From assembly GCA_023634235.1 (NCBI GenBank), contig JAMKCF010000016.1, positions 5,503,140-5,567,139 of the forward strand: a stretch of DNA of 64,000 nucleotides, given 5' to 3'. A program made the translations under genes and the position numbers. Shown piece after piece: positions 1 to 14,400 of the stretch (within the stretch, counting starts at the first letter, position 1; every line of letters starts with the position of its first letter). The notes beneath the pieces were generated by a model. The model was not told the origin of the DNA and searched no databases. It worked only from the letters and a program-made list of their open reading frames with translations. This DNA is from Pisaster brevispinus. Its lineage: Eukaryota > Echinodermata > Asteroidea > Forcipulatida > Asteriidae.

Positions 1-2355
1 TGTAACAGTTTAAAGTTCATTTTAAGGAAATATGTTACATTTTTTGGTTATAATATGGTAAAACACAAATGTTAGAGAAATTTGTAGTTTGAAAAAAAAG
101 TGTTGGTCATGTTTTCTGATCTTTAAAACTGAGTGCAGTTTGATCACGTTTGTTGTCGGTGGTATGCCCCTGAATTTCAATGAAAGCTTGGAACTTAATT
201 TGTTATTTCCAAAAGAGTCTTCTTGCAATAATACATTAAAACAGGGATGGCTTTGGACTCAATTGCAGTAAAATTTCAGCTTGAGAAAATAGCAGTGTTG
301 CAGTTAAGACATGTACATGTATGTCCTAGACCGAGATTTTGCACTAACACATTATCATGTTTATCCCACTTACCCATTAATTATTTTCAATTGTATGATG
401 TGCGGAAATTTAGCTTAACAATTAAAAAAAAACCTCTGTTAGAATTTGGTTGCTACAATTACACAAAGTAGAAAAAAAAATTATAGCAAAAATGCTCCAG
501 CATTGACTTTCATCTAGTCAGTTTGAGGTTATTACAACTATGAAATTGCACCCCTGGGATTAGTTTCTTTGCTTAATGTAATGCTACCCAAAGGTATTAA
601 ATAAACAGGTTTATTATATGTAGAAGGTACACATGTACATCAACCATGTTAACATGCCTTTTTAGAGATATGTCAAGTTGTTGAATATGTGCTGTCAGAA
701 AATCTGTACTTTTTAGGGTATGTTAAATGCACGTATATAATTAACCCATTGTTTCTGAGGCATCTAGAGTTTTCTTACATTTTTCTCTTCAAATTTACTC
801 ATGATTGGGTCTTACCAATTGAACCTTAGTCAGCAAGGATGCCCCCAGCACAAGTTTCAAAACCCTTGGTTTGCCCCTGAAAATTTATGGAGTTTCATTC
901 AAAGCACTCTATAATTGTGCACACCCAGTAAACTATGCTGGTACCCTAGCTCTTGCACAGAAATATGTTTTGTGGATAAGGCACTACATCATTATATTGG
1001 ATGTAAGTTGACCTGATTGCTGAAAACCATTTTAAAATGCCTTTCAATTTATCAGATTGAACATCTGAGCATCTCACATCTAAGCATCTCACATAGTTCA
1101 CAGCACTGTTTGTATTAACTTATAGTATTGTCAAATATGTTTATCTCTTAATAGGGATAAGCTTGATGACTTAAATCTTTGACACTTAGAATATAGGAAA
1201 TCAATATTTCCCTTAGAGTTTAAATGCAAGATTGTATTTGAACATTGTGTGATTGATATGTTGATTGCTATTTCTAATTGTGATTTGATATTGAGGAGTT
1301 ATTTGGTTTTGTTTTGCTGTGGTTTGGTTGCTTTGCTTGGTTGTGTATCTTCATGGATTGCCAATCCTGACTTTCCGATGCTACTCTATTGCAGTTCCTA
1401 TACTTCCTGTAGGTATGTAATCAACACTATGTGCAGTTACTGATGACTTCTCTATTTGCCTTTTACCTTGCCAAATTTAGTTACCAATTGTTGGATTTAA
1501 AATAGGAATATTACTCTGAAAACCGACAGTCTAAATCATATGAATAACAATTGAGACCACTGTTTCTTTTTACCACATTATAAAAGCCCCCCCCCCCCCC
1601 CAAAGTAAATAAATTTATCAGCTACTTTGGAATTTTCATGGCACAGCTGTTTGGGCCATTGCCACCAGGGAAGAGTCGTTTCATTTCTGGAAGGTTATCA
1701 TTTATTTGTGGCTTTGATTTAATGTATCCATATCCATTAAATTAGTACCAACCAGCAAAGTGTCACCCCAAATAAATCTCTTAGAGTCAGTATTGCATGA
1801 AAGCATTTCATTATGATTGAGGGAAAACTGGTTGCTGCTTGTAAATTCAGGATGTAACGTCATTGTGTATTGGAGAAATACGTTCATTCTTATTCTGATA
1901 TTTTCAACAAACCAACCAGTGAAAATGACATCAAAGGGATTTTTAGCACATACATTTTGGGGCTTATTTTGATTGCAGCAATCAAAATGAGCCCCAAAAT
2001 TTGTTTTTAAAAGTTAGTAATGTTATACTTAGTGAGCTTTCAGATTGATGTTTGTTTTACTTACCAACCCTGTCCTTTTTCTTCTCAGTTAACTAATGAA
2101 AGAGAATGTATGCTATTTGGTAATTGCACAGTGATTTGAGTTCAAATTGACACTTCAATAAATAAATAAATAAATAAAATTACAGCACTCATCACCCTGA
2201 GAAATGTTTTTAACCAAAGTTGTAGAAAATGAAGATCAAATGTTGGTATTTTTTCTTTGTGCATTTCCCTGATTCTTATAAATTATGGATGCATTTAAAA
2301 CAACCATGAAATATGTTGGAGAAGTATTGTAAGGTTATCTTGTTTGTATTTACAG
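1..2355. other. Non-coding, probably SIDT intron; no recognised exon
   Basis: The stretch contains only short open frames without splice support. It has a poly-C run (about 1587-1601) and an (AAAT)n run near 2157-2180. I searched for the SIDT ectodomain exons expected upstream of 2356 and found none I could support. Confidence 0.5.
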
Positions 2356-3308
2356 ATGAAGATGGTTGCAATAATGTGCCATTCGCGGCTTCAACAGATG
2401 CATCAACAAATTATGGGACAGCTGCAGGTAAATAACCTTTTTGTCATTATTGTTGTTATTTTGTAGGGCATGGCAACGCATATTACATATTAAAAATGCT
2501 ACAAAGATAGCCTTCAATACAAACATGTGACTGGCATGAAGATATTTTGCTGTTAAAGGAATCCATTAAAACTCCCTTGAGTGATTTACTAAGGTTGTCC
2601 CTCACTCTACTACAAAATCTAACTCCATATGGTAACTCAAAACCCAAAGCTTACTGGTGCTGTCCTTAGTTCAAAAGAATCAAATAAAAAGTATAGTTGG
2701 GTTGTGATGGGGTTGGGGTGGTTGGGGTTAAAAAGTCTCCTTAATTTATATACATATATATATATGTTTTACTTATGTGGGGTTTCCAGAAGTTTTTAGG
2801 AGATCTTACCCCATACCATGGTTTCAAGTGTTTATGTATGCCTGATTCATAAGAAAACAAAAACGGAATTTAAATTGAGGCAGTTTTTAATTGGAAGCAC
2901 ATTGCATTAAAAAGAAGGAAAACAAGAAATGGATCTGAAAGTTTGGCACTTAATAAAATACTTATATTTATCTCCAGATGCAAGTTACAGATAAGTGATT
3001 CCAGCAATTAATCTATATAGCAATATCTTGATTCCAGGGACTTGTTAATACAGGGGAGATACATATCTTGCAATAGCCACCACTAATCTGTTACTGGTTG
3101 AACAAATTGTTTGTGGTAATTTTTTTTGGTTGGTTATTCTTTCAATTATTTAACTTATTTTTGAATTATAGGTAAAACAGATCATGCAGGGTCAAGTGAA
3201 GTGCACCGCAGAATGCAACAACTTCCTGAAAGTGAATCAGATGCTGATGAGGATGATATTGATATGCTAGATGACATACATGAAGAAAAAGAGATCTATA
3301 GGACCAAG
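2356..3308 (+). CDS. SIDT: SIDT exons 2356-2427 and 3172-3308: hydrophilic acidic loop before the first conserved TM
   Basis: The first exon starts with two bases completing a codon, then reads [12 protein letters not shown]...; it ends with one base of a Gly codon. The second exon reads through [14 protein letters not shown] and then a strongly acidic run ([13 protein letters not shown]) ending EIYRTK, phase 0. An acidic stretch followed by (V/I)(F/Y)RTK just before the first conserved TM block is typical of SIDT proteins. The Asp/Glu-rich run is the least conserved part of the family and is used here mainly because frame and splice phases agree with the next exon. Confidence 0.85.
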
Positions 3309-6300
3309 GTATTGAACAACAATCAGCAACCCTAAAATGCATGTGATTGCCATTATCCTTCACGTTTTAACTACTTTTCCCCAAAATTGATGATTTGAGA
3401 TAAGCTTCGCCTGTTTATCAATTTGAACGCAGTTTTGACACAATTTTGGTACTACATTCCAAGTCAATGAATGAGTGAATGGTTTTACTAAGTGTGTACC
3501 TATTAAATGCAATCACCAGAGTATTTTTACCAGCTATTCTTTGAAGTAAGGAAGGACTTTCATTTGTTGGGCCTTTAACCACTTAATGCTAGTATGTCAT
3601 GGTCGAGCGGTCTAGAGCAATGAGTTCGAGTTCTCATCGCAGAGTCGTCACAATGTGGGTTTGAGTCTAGGTCCTGCCACTTGTGTCTGTAAGCAAGACA
3701 CTTAACTATATTTGCTCTTTGGCGTTTATATCCTAACTTATGGACTCTGTTGAGTACTTATAGGTAGAAGTAGGGTGAAATTTGTACACAAAAATGTGAA
3801 TACAAAAACAGAGGTCTGATAAAACACACCTGTGGTATGAGGTCAACAATGAGTGACATGTCCGAGCGTGGTACCATCTGGACATTCCACTGTGCAGGTG
3901 ATCTCTTTGCAATGTCGCTTCCCAGGGTGTATCGAAACTTGGTGTAATCCCTGGCTATTTGGCAGTCTACGGTTGTATGACTTCTGACTGTGTGCCCCAT
4001 GAGCAACAAAATAAGGAGACTGCCAACCTAGGGCTGGTTAGCTCAGTTGGTAGAGCACCGGCACATAATCCCAGAGGTCACCAGGTCACAGGTTTAAATT
4101 CTACCATGCACAATTAGTAAATATTCATACTCTTGCATATACATGTAGACTGTGCAAGTCTCGGGCATAACAATAATGAGAAAACAACTTGAATGAAGAC
4201 TATATTTTTGTATGAAATAAAGTATTCTTTTAAAGTCTATTTATATTTATACAAAATTTTTGAAAATATAAATCCCCATAACAGTTTGTTATGTAAACAA
4301 TTTTTGTTTATATTTTACCAACATAATTATTTATAAATTAACATTGAAACAAAATCAAAACTTGGGACGGGGATGGTTATGTTTCAGAAATCCCATTTGC
4401 CAATCATGCCTGAGTTTGTACCACCTCTACATAGGTTTAATGATTTTTATCAATGCTAGTTGGGCACAATTCTTAAATACTTACAAGTTACTGGAAATGG
4501 AGGTCAAGACTTATTTCCAAGTTGTCTTTGTTGATTTGTTAAATTCATTTTACTTTAATGCACAGTATTTCATGGATAAATTTTACTTTCCCAACAATGT
4601 GATACAATTTTTATAGCCATAAACTACATTAAACTAAAATATTTAAAGAAACAGAATTGCACACACAGAAAAACTCAATATTGTCAAGACAAACCTTGTC
4701 CTAGAAGTTTGAATAAGCACAGTCTACATACATGTGTGTTAGTTTTAACACAAACACAATTGCTCTAAAATTTAAACTTGTTCTTCAATCATGCATGAGC
4801 CTCAACTGTGTGTGCCCAACAGGCTTCAACATTGTGGCATGTTGAATCAAGACTCAAGAGACCACACTGTAGTCAATATAGAGAGCTCTATGGTCAAGAT
4901 GCAACAAATCAAGTTCACTCTGCTCTTTGATCTCCTTTTTGGCTTTTGTGCATGCCACAGTGTGTACACACATGGCATGTCAACTGGCCCTCAATTGCCT
5001 TGTATTGTTATGATATGCTACAAATGATCGGGTTTAACAAATAATTAAGACAGTGGAGACTGGGTACTCACACAGCTATTCCCTAATTAACACATACAAA
5101 TGCCGTTTAAAAAGTACTCGCACAACAATTTCATATATTAATACCAGTATTGGATCTTTTGTCTTTTTTATATATCAGATGGGAATTTGTGTTGCTGATC
5201 TATCCCGCAAGAAGCCAAAGACCCTAGATCGTAAATACAAGCTTTATTACTGGAACCTTGTTACTATTGCCGTGTTCTATGCTCTGCCTGTTGTACAACT
5301 TGTCATAACCTATCAAGCAGTAAGTCCTTTATGTCATCAGACTGTAGACACCAAATTTAGGATTAATTATTCAGATGAGAACATTTATAGCAATTGTTTA
5401 GTTTTTCAGACTTATATTGTACCTGTTTTTAGTATTTTAAACATTTTAACAGTTTGGCCAACAAAAGTACAACAATTTTTTTCAGGTGCAGATGTAGTAA
5501 ATTCCTTCAGTTCCATTGTGTTCACATTTAAATGTACTAATTATGAATTATTTCAGGTGTTGAATAGGTCTGGTAATGAAGATCTGTGTTACTATAACTT
5601 CCTGTGTGCCATGCCTGGTGGATTATTGAGGTAAGGGCAGTACTGTCTGCAACACATTTTTACTAAGTAGTTGCACCACTACTTATTTACCAAATGCAAG
5701 AAGAAACATAACACCCGTTGCTGACAAAATTTGTTTTAGTTTCCCAGGGCCACACATAGTTAGTATCAAGTCATGAGCCTACAGTAAATGCACTTTTTCA
5801 ACAAGGGTAATAATGGCAAACTATGTGTCTGAAGGTGTTTAATTATATTAATACATTTGTGTGGACTGATTTCCAGGAAATTTGAAAGCAATGTCATCTA
5901 TCTGTATGATTTGTTTGTTTGCAGCGCCTTCAACAATGTGTTTAGTAACATTGGGTATGTAATGTTGGGATTCCTATATCTATTAATTGTGTGGAGGAAA
6001 CATCATCTACACAAGAGGGCAGTAGCAGCAGAGTGTCACCATGCCAAGGTACCAATATGTCATGTATTGCTTTATAAGGTGTTCAGACATTTAAACCCAA
6101 CACCTATTGCTATTGTTCAAGTTTTCTCAGGTGTTCTACCATCAGCCAAACTTCTACTATTCTTTGTTCTATTTTTAGTGTTTTCTGGTTCTTCCTTGAA
6201 ACTGAATTATCTGCATTTAACCAAATCCAGACATTTTTAAGACACGGTGATAACAGATTGACACACTTCTTATGTGGAATTTCAATTTTTTTGACCTAAC

Positions 6301-9300
6301 AAGATGAACAAAAAGCTTCATGGCAACTGGTAGCCATAGATAAGCTGTATATTTTCAACTGACTTCATCTTTGTTACTTCATAATGATACCATCAGGATT
6401 CCGTGTTCATTAATTCAAAGTTTAAAAACAAAACACCCCTGAACAACACAACAGATTTGTAAAAAAACTGTTCAAACAAAATTAATTAGTAAACACATTT
6501 CATTTGAATTGACTACCCCTGTAGTTTTAATGGTTCCATCATTGTGGTTATTGATTGTGGAAGGTTATTGAACAATCACTAATTAGCACACATGACATAC
6601 GTGTTCAGAGGCTAATTTTACAAATGCCATCATTACTCTGAAGATTTTTTAGAGGACAATAAGTACTAAAACAATTTGTACTTTCATGTCGTTTATTAAA
6701 TTTGGCTATTGTACAGAAAGGTTTCGAAAAGTTATCATTGTGTAGGATAAGGTAATGTAAAAACGGTTAGTCCTGGGGCTGTTATAATAGTGAGTGTTGT
6801 TTCTATTTTGGGAACTGTCTGAAATAAACCTTTGTAGGAATTTCCAAAATTGCACTTATCAAAATTTATTTGGCTTGTGCAGGAGGTTATGTACAAAGTC
6901 AATAAGGACAATGTAACAACACAATAACACAATCATGAAAATGTTTTTACTTAAAATTGTTGCATATTCTGATTATGATTCTATCAGGTTTTGAGACAAA
7001 GTTTCCATCTTAATTTCATTATGCATAAAACTAATCTAGTCATAAACATCCCCCATTTCCTACCATTTTTTGTATAATTTGTTAAGGATTCACTTAACTT
7101 TTGCCTTGGAGCCATTGGTCATGAGCTTGGACCTTTAAGGAAATAATTGCATCATCAGAGAACAACCTAGTGGAAGCTGCACATTCATATCTTCCCTCCT
7201 CCCTGTCGAAATGTAATTGGCTATTACTGGCAATAAGGTCAGAAAAGGTCAAGAACTTCACAAATAGAGTTGGCATTACTTAAAATGCTGTTATCCCAAA
7301 ACAACATGCTATATTTTCAACCGTTGTCTTGGCTTAGAAGAAATTGTGGGATTCTGTTATTTGAGGGATTATGCCTGAGCTGCAAGGCTAATATAGCATG
7401 AGTTAGTTTAAAACCACAATTTTTACTTGTGACCAGAATGCAAAAAATGCTTCTAAAATTTGAGCAGAATATCAGACTGCACACAGGGAATTCTGCATTT
7501 CACAAACCCCAAGAAGAAACTAGGATAAAAGTGAATCACTTTAACTTAATTTAGAGAACAGGTCATGTTTGTTTGTTGTGTTGCAAAATAAGAAGCATGT
7601 TCTATGTACAATGTATGTTTTCTAACAAATTATGATATGCAATGTTCAAAGGTATCTTCTTTGTCATGTTTACATTTGTTTGTTGTATTTCTTTCTTGTC
7701 TGTCCCTTTTGGAGCTCCTTAAACATCCAATACTTTTTGTATGCAAATGTCAACATCTTCTCTCTGATCACTTACTTGATAACCATGTATATATTTTTTG
7801 TAAGTATTAAGGTTTTATGTATATGTATACGAAATAAAACATTGTAATATTTAGGCTATAATTTATTGTTGTTTATGTATATGTGTACTTCACTGACTCT
7901 GTGTAGCTCCATGCTCTGGAGCTCTGAACCATTTGATTGGCACAAATTTGTTGGTCTTCAGTTAATAATGTGTGACCTGATTATGGCTGTAACAAGTTCA
8001 TCCTTTGCCCTTGATGATGTTTTTAATCATTGATTTTTATTTGTTGAATTTTTGTGTAATTTTCTTTTTATAGATGTGTGGCATACCCAAGCATTTTGGC
8101 TTGTTTTATGCCTTGGGTATTGCACTAGTTATGGAAGGTGTACTGAGTGGCAGTTATCATGTTTGCCCAAACTATTCCAACTTTCAGTTTGGTAGGTTCT
8201 GCTTTCATTTTAGTATAAGTTGCACCAAATAACTTTTAATATGTTTTAGGGGCCATTCAGAATAGTCAAGGTTTAAATAAATAAATATCAAACACTGTGA
8301 CATGTACCTATGCGTAGGTCAGTGACATTTGACACATTGTCTGAGATCTGGGTACTTGTGTGACATCACCATATTGAGCTTCCATTCTTAGCATTAGTGT
8401 GAAATGCTATTCCAAGATTTCCTCATATTCTGCCATTGATGCAGTACTTCTCCATGTACTGTGCAAAGCATTCATTTTGCACTGTTAAGGCTTCTTCTGT
8501 GACCTTAACAAAACATGATCATGCCACTCATTTAATGACAGAAAACTAGTTTCTATTTTGACAGATATTTAGTTACATGCACTTGTGAAATAGTTTCTTT
8601 AAACTCTTTGTCAGCTGATACTTTGTTTTATTGCTGAGATAATTCTCAGATAACTTTAACTGAGATAACTATAGCATTCATGGGAAGGCATGCTTTGATG
8701 TCACAATGTGTACAACTCAATGCAGTGAAGGAAGAATTTTGCTGGAATGTTCATGCCAAGTGGAATGATGATATGATCTTGTTAAGATATTTTGTAACTA
8801 TATGATTTTGTTGTTACAGATACGGCCTTCATGTACATCATAGCTGGTCTTGGGATGTTAGTGTTGTACCAGCAGAGACACCCTGATGTAAATGCCAATG
8901 CTTATGCAGCATTTGCAACCTTTGCTGTGGTCATCTTCATTGCTTTAATGGGTGTGGTAAGTCACAGAGTCGCTCTGAAGTATTTACAAGTTTGTTTAAC
9001 AGACACTGCTGTTTCTGCTTTTAAATCACAATTCCTGTTTGTCGTTCCATATGTTTTAGGTCTGTACATTAAAGTAACAAAGGAGCCGCTAGGCCGAGTT
9101 GAGAATCATTTGTTATTTCAAAACACACCTTATCCTAATCCAGTCTATTTCACTCTCCTTAGCTGTAGAGCCACTACAAATGCATTTTCCCCTAACCGAA
9201 GGTTGAATTCACTTAGACATGTAGGAGTAAACAATCCATTTTTGGATCTAAAAATGCTGTAAGTTCTTAACATACCAATGTACCGAATTGGCACATTCAC

Positions 9301-11425
9301 CAGTCTTGGTATGTAGTTGACTTGTTGACTTGAGTTGAATAGAACTCATGAACTAATGTTCCTGGGCTCCATTTCTCAATGCACTAAGATTCATCTTAAG
9401 ATGAGTTGATCACCATAGTAGTTATTATTATTATTATTAGCTGTTCCGACATAGCAGTCGGAACAGCTATTGTTTTCGTCAGGATTTTTATTTGTTTTTC
9501 TCCTAAAGTCATACTAGGCTTAGTATAAAATAGATAAAATAGTCAGATTATATATCATATTAAAGCTTAGGTCATGAAGTTATAGTAAAATGTAATTAAC
9601 TTAACTTAATTAATTAATTTACTCATTTATAATGACATGAATATTTAATTAGCCAATCTTTAGACCACCATATCTCAAAAAGTATACGTCCGATCATTAA
9701 ACTGTTTTCGATTTTATACTTTTTGGATACTGTATAACTGTTTGCTGGCCTAAAATGCCGGACGACATCACCATGACGTCATTTATTGCGCGTTTTCGTT
9801 CTGTGTACAAAACACATGGCGCTGAAAGTGTAAATGTTTCGACAGTCAAAAACATAATATTTTCAAAACAAGTTAATTGTTAGTTTCCTAAATTACATAA
9901 ACTGTTTTGAAAAGTTAATTGCTTTTAATAAGAGATGTTCTTGGTCATTAAAACTAATCCAAGTAAAATCTTTTCCACGATAATTAACGATTAAGTGACA
10001 AATCGGACACCATGGCTAGCCATGTTGATTGCGCAATCACGGCAAGGTGTTGGAGATTTCCTTGATATTGGATTCCTAACTGGTAGAGGACCCATTGCTT
10101 TGTGCACAGCCCATTCGATTTGTACATGAGCAACACATGTACATGTAATTCCTATGCAGGTTTAGGGTTTTCGTCAGAATGCAGAATTACTTGTGTCCGC
10201 CTAAAATCCCATAGCGTTTGTACACGTTTGTTTCGTTAAGCCTAATATTCTAAAGCGTAAAGATGAAAGAGTTATATCTTACATGTAAATCTAAATGTAA
10301 ATTTTTTTAAAATTCTTATTTAATTAACCACGTGATCTTCATTTGAATATTTAATTAGTTAATCTTTGCAGCACCATATCTCAAGAAGTACACAGCCGAT
10401 TTTTAATCTTTTTTCAGTTATAGACTCCTTGGGCATTGGAGATAAGCCTTGGGAAATCGTGACCCCATGTTGACCTTTACTTCGGGGTCAACTGGAAGTG
10501 GGACCAAATCTCAAGAACTACACAACCGGTTTTCAAACTGTTTTCAGTTATAGACTCCTTGGGCATTGGAGATTAGCTTTGGGAAACCGTGACCCCATGT
10601 TGACCTTTACTTCGGGGTCAACCGAAAGTGGGACCAAATCTGAAAGAACTACACAACCGGTTTTCAAACTGTTTTCAGTTATAAACTCCTTGGACATTGG
10701 AGATTAGCCTTGGGAAATCGTGACCCCATGTTGACCTTTACTTCAGGGTCAACCGGAAGTGGGACCATATCTCAAGAACTACACGACCGTTTTTCAAACT
10801 TTTTTCAGTTATAGACTCCTTGGGCATTGGAGATTAGCCTTGGGTAGGCGTGACCCGATGTTGACCTTTACTGCGGGGTCAACCGGAAGTGGGACTATAT
10901 CTCAAAAACTATACAACCGATTTTCAAACTGTTTTCAGTTATAGACTCCTTGGGCATTGGAGATTAGCCTTGGGTAACCGTGACCCCATGTTGACCTTTA
11001 CTTCTAGGTCAACCGGAAGTGGGACCATATCTCAAGAACTACACAACCGATTTTCAATTTTCTATTAAGTTATAGATCCTTTGAGCATTAAAGATTGAAC
11101 TTGGGTTACCCTGACCCCTTGTTGACCTGAATTTCCGGGACAACCGGAAGTGGGACCAAATCTCAAGTACTACGCACCTAATTTTCAAGTTTATTTCAGT
11201 TATAAACCTTTTGTGCATTGAAGATTAGCCTTGGGTTACCGTGACCCGTGTTGACCTTTACTTACTGATCAACCGGAAACTGGACCATATATGAAGAACT
11301 AAACACCCAATTTTAAATTTCTTTTCAAATATAGACCCCTTGTGCTTTGAAGATTGAACTTGGGTTTAATCAAAGCACAACAAAATGGAACAGCTTTGTG
11401 TTTGTTCACAAACACCTAATGTCTA

Positions 11426-11458
<33 letters not shown>

Positions 11459-14400
11459 TATTCAGCCGACACAACGATACAAGACAATACAAAAAAACTT
11501 CCAGATGGGCTAGGAAAAACAAAAGCAAAGAAATTACTGTGGTCCATAGACCTGCTGCCCCATCTTAGTTCTTTGTGAAGTGGAGTCCTGGATGTGTGAG
11601 TGTGAATCATCTCAGTAGCTATCCTTCATCTCTACTCATGCAAACCCCAGGAGGAGTTATTTGAATGTGTATGCAGAATGATCTATTATTTGTGTTCAAC
11701 CTGTCATTTCTTTACCTCTTCCTCACCTTCTACCAGCTTAGCCCAGCATTAAACAAAGCTAGACAATTTTCTAGAAACACAGATTTATCTGCCGGAGCCT
11801 TTTTGATCATCAGTGTCCCTCAATTGAACTGTCAGTAGTTTGCCATTCAGACTTTGTCAATCTAGTTTTTATGTTAGATGTCATAATATAGTTTTAATAT
11901 AGGTTTCCCCAGTCATTATTGGCAAATGAGTGGCCAATTTCACTTTCATGCAATTGTATTTAAGTGATTTTGCCTCTTTAATTAACAACAGTCATTTTAA
12001 TTTGACATGCAAATTTATCTATTATTCTATTCAATCTACCTTTAGTCGTTTGTTTTTTCCATGCGAAATTGGCATTCATTGGCAGAGGAGGTGCAACTAG
12101 AGATTTCTACAAGGTTGTTATTTTGGTTTTCGTTTTGCGACAAGTTATTTTGCGAAATGACGGACAAAATTAATGGAAACCATGAATCCTTTTTTTGTTG
12201 AGTTCTTTATTTCTTTGTTTCTTAGTTTCTTTATTAAGTGGCTTAACTTAGGGTCACAAAAGATGTTGGACAATTTCAAGAGCCTATGTGTCATTGTTTT
12301 TTGTAAGGGTCTTTTATTCTCCATCGTGTTTTCTTAACCATCTATCTGTTGGTGTGCCATGCATCTGGGCATGTATGGTTACATGTTGCTATGGTTATAC
12401 CACACAGATTCTGTAGTTGTACTTATGGCAATTATCAGAAAAGTGATTCTCATACAATAAATGAACTATTTTTATACCCTCTAAAACCTTATGGAGAGGC
12501 CACATTCATTGTAGATTAACAAAGAGTCCATTTAGCTGCACAATTCTCAAAATCTGAATGTTATCTTGTTTAATCACCTGAGGTAACAGAACATTTGCTT
12601 GGACATTAAGTGAAATGTGCTGTTTTGAGGAGCTTTGAATTCTATGCGAAATAGAATGATGCACTGTTTAAATTTGCCGCTTATTTGCTGAAAGTGATCA
12701 GGGATAATCTGTATGTACACATACTGTTTCTGAACCTTCTGGGGAAGGAACCTTACATCCTTTGGATATGTGAACAGTTTCATTGTAATTGCTGAGGGGT
12801 AGTAAAATGGAAAGGGGTTTACTTATATTTGATTCCTTGCCTTGGACATCTGATGGCATGTGGTTTTCAAGAAATGTTGGGTTAATTTTAAATTTGTGTA
12901 TTTTATAATAAATTTGTGTCTGTTTTGTGTGGATAAATTACTAATGACATCTTGTCAGTGCATTCATATCTTGTGAGCATTATGATACAATTTGTATGTT
13001 CTTTCGTAGTGTAATACTGTATCACAGTATTGCCCGTTTGTCACCGTGCCTTGTTTTGGCATGTGTATAATTGAGCTTTTCCTAGTGCATCTTTGCTCTA
13101 AAAATAAGTTGAACTTGAACATTGTACATGTATGTTATTGTCACATGGAGCGTTCTGACTAAAGAGCCTCTGACAGGATTGTGATGATGTCACCCACCTA
13201 TCATTACTCCTGGACAAATTGGCTGTTTCCTTTGTGTGTAGAGACACTGCAATGTGTGCAAATTTGAGCTCAAGTTGCGGCTATGTACATCCTCTAAGAA
13301 CTGACCATTGTTTTGAAAGAAAAGGCTCGCTATGCATTTTAATGAGATTGTTTGTTGACACATCACTGACTGGGGATGGACACCTCACAACGGAATGAGC
13401 TCACAATGGAAGGAACTGACTAATCATTGCTACCAAAAAGAATTTACCCAGCTCTTTAGTTTGTGTATAATCGCTTTTGGCCTAAATTTAGTTTTTTTTT
13501 AAACCATGTGTTAGCACATCCCTTGGTGTACACTACAGTATAACAAATTTTTAGGCAATATAATGCAGTAAAGTGCATGAATAATACAATCTGAATTCAT
13601 GAGTAAAAAACCTCCTCTTTAAAAAGATGAGTCTTTAGTCCAGACTTCAAACTACTAACAGAGTCTTAAGCCCGGTTCTTACTTCCTGCGAATGCGAATG
13701 CAATGCAAATGTTGACGTCACAAACTTGCAACGAAGAATTCGGAAGAGTTGAGCTGTGCTTAACTCTTGCGAAACATTTGCAGCGAAACAGAGCTGTGAC
13801 GTGAAATTCGCTTGACATGTAGTATTGGCAGGAAGTATGAACTAGGCTTCACTCTCTGAAGGCCTACATCAAGCTGGTGCCACAGATGAATAATAACGGG
13901 GAAGGCTCTGTCACCATAGGTACATAATCTGCCATCAACAGGTTGCATTCTAGTTTTGTCTTCTGATGAAGAGTGGATCCTAAGTGATGTTGAGCTTATA
14001 GTAGACAGAAGTTCACAGAGACAACTCGATGCTAGACCATTTATACATTAAACAAACTAACAGACGGACTTTATGATTAATTCAGTGCAAGAACATTAGT
14101 ACAAATACCAATACCAGTAAGTATTCTAGCTGCACAAATTTGTACATGTTGTACGGGTACACGTGGAACATGGGGCAGACCTGCAAGCAAAGTAGGACAA
14201 TAATAAACCCTTGACATAACTAGTCTTTTGCTAACCGTGATAAAATAAGATGTTGTTTTAAGTTACTGATATCATGTAGATGGTACAAGGCATTATAAGA
14301 TACATCAGGAATATGAGCTTGGTGTTCATTTTATAATCAAACAACTCTCAAAGGTTCTTGGTTTGTTGCAAAGCTTTTACTAAGTCATCCCCAATTGCTA

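Noticed and set aside
5053..5634. One 193-codon frame covering 5053-5634
   Set aside because: It reads through two SIDT exons (5179-5319 and 5557-5630) and the intron between them; splice sites and family alignment show the true exon limits.
8957..9262. Continuation of the SIDT frame past 8956
   Set aside because: A GTAAGT donor follows and the residues after it do not match the family; it is intronic read-through.
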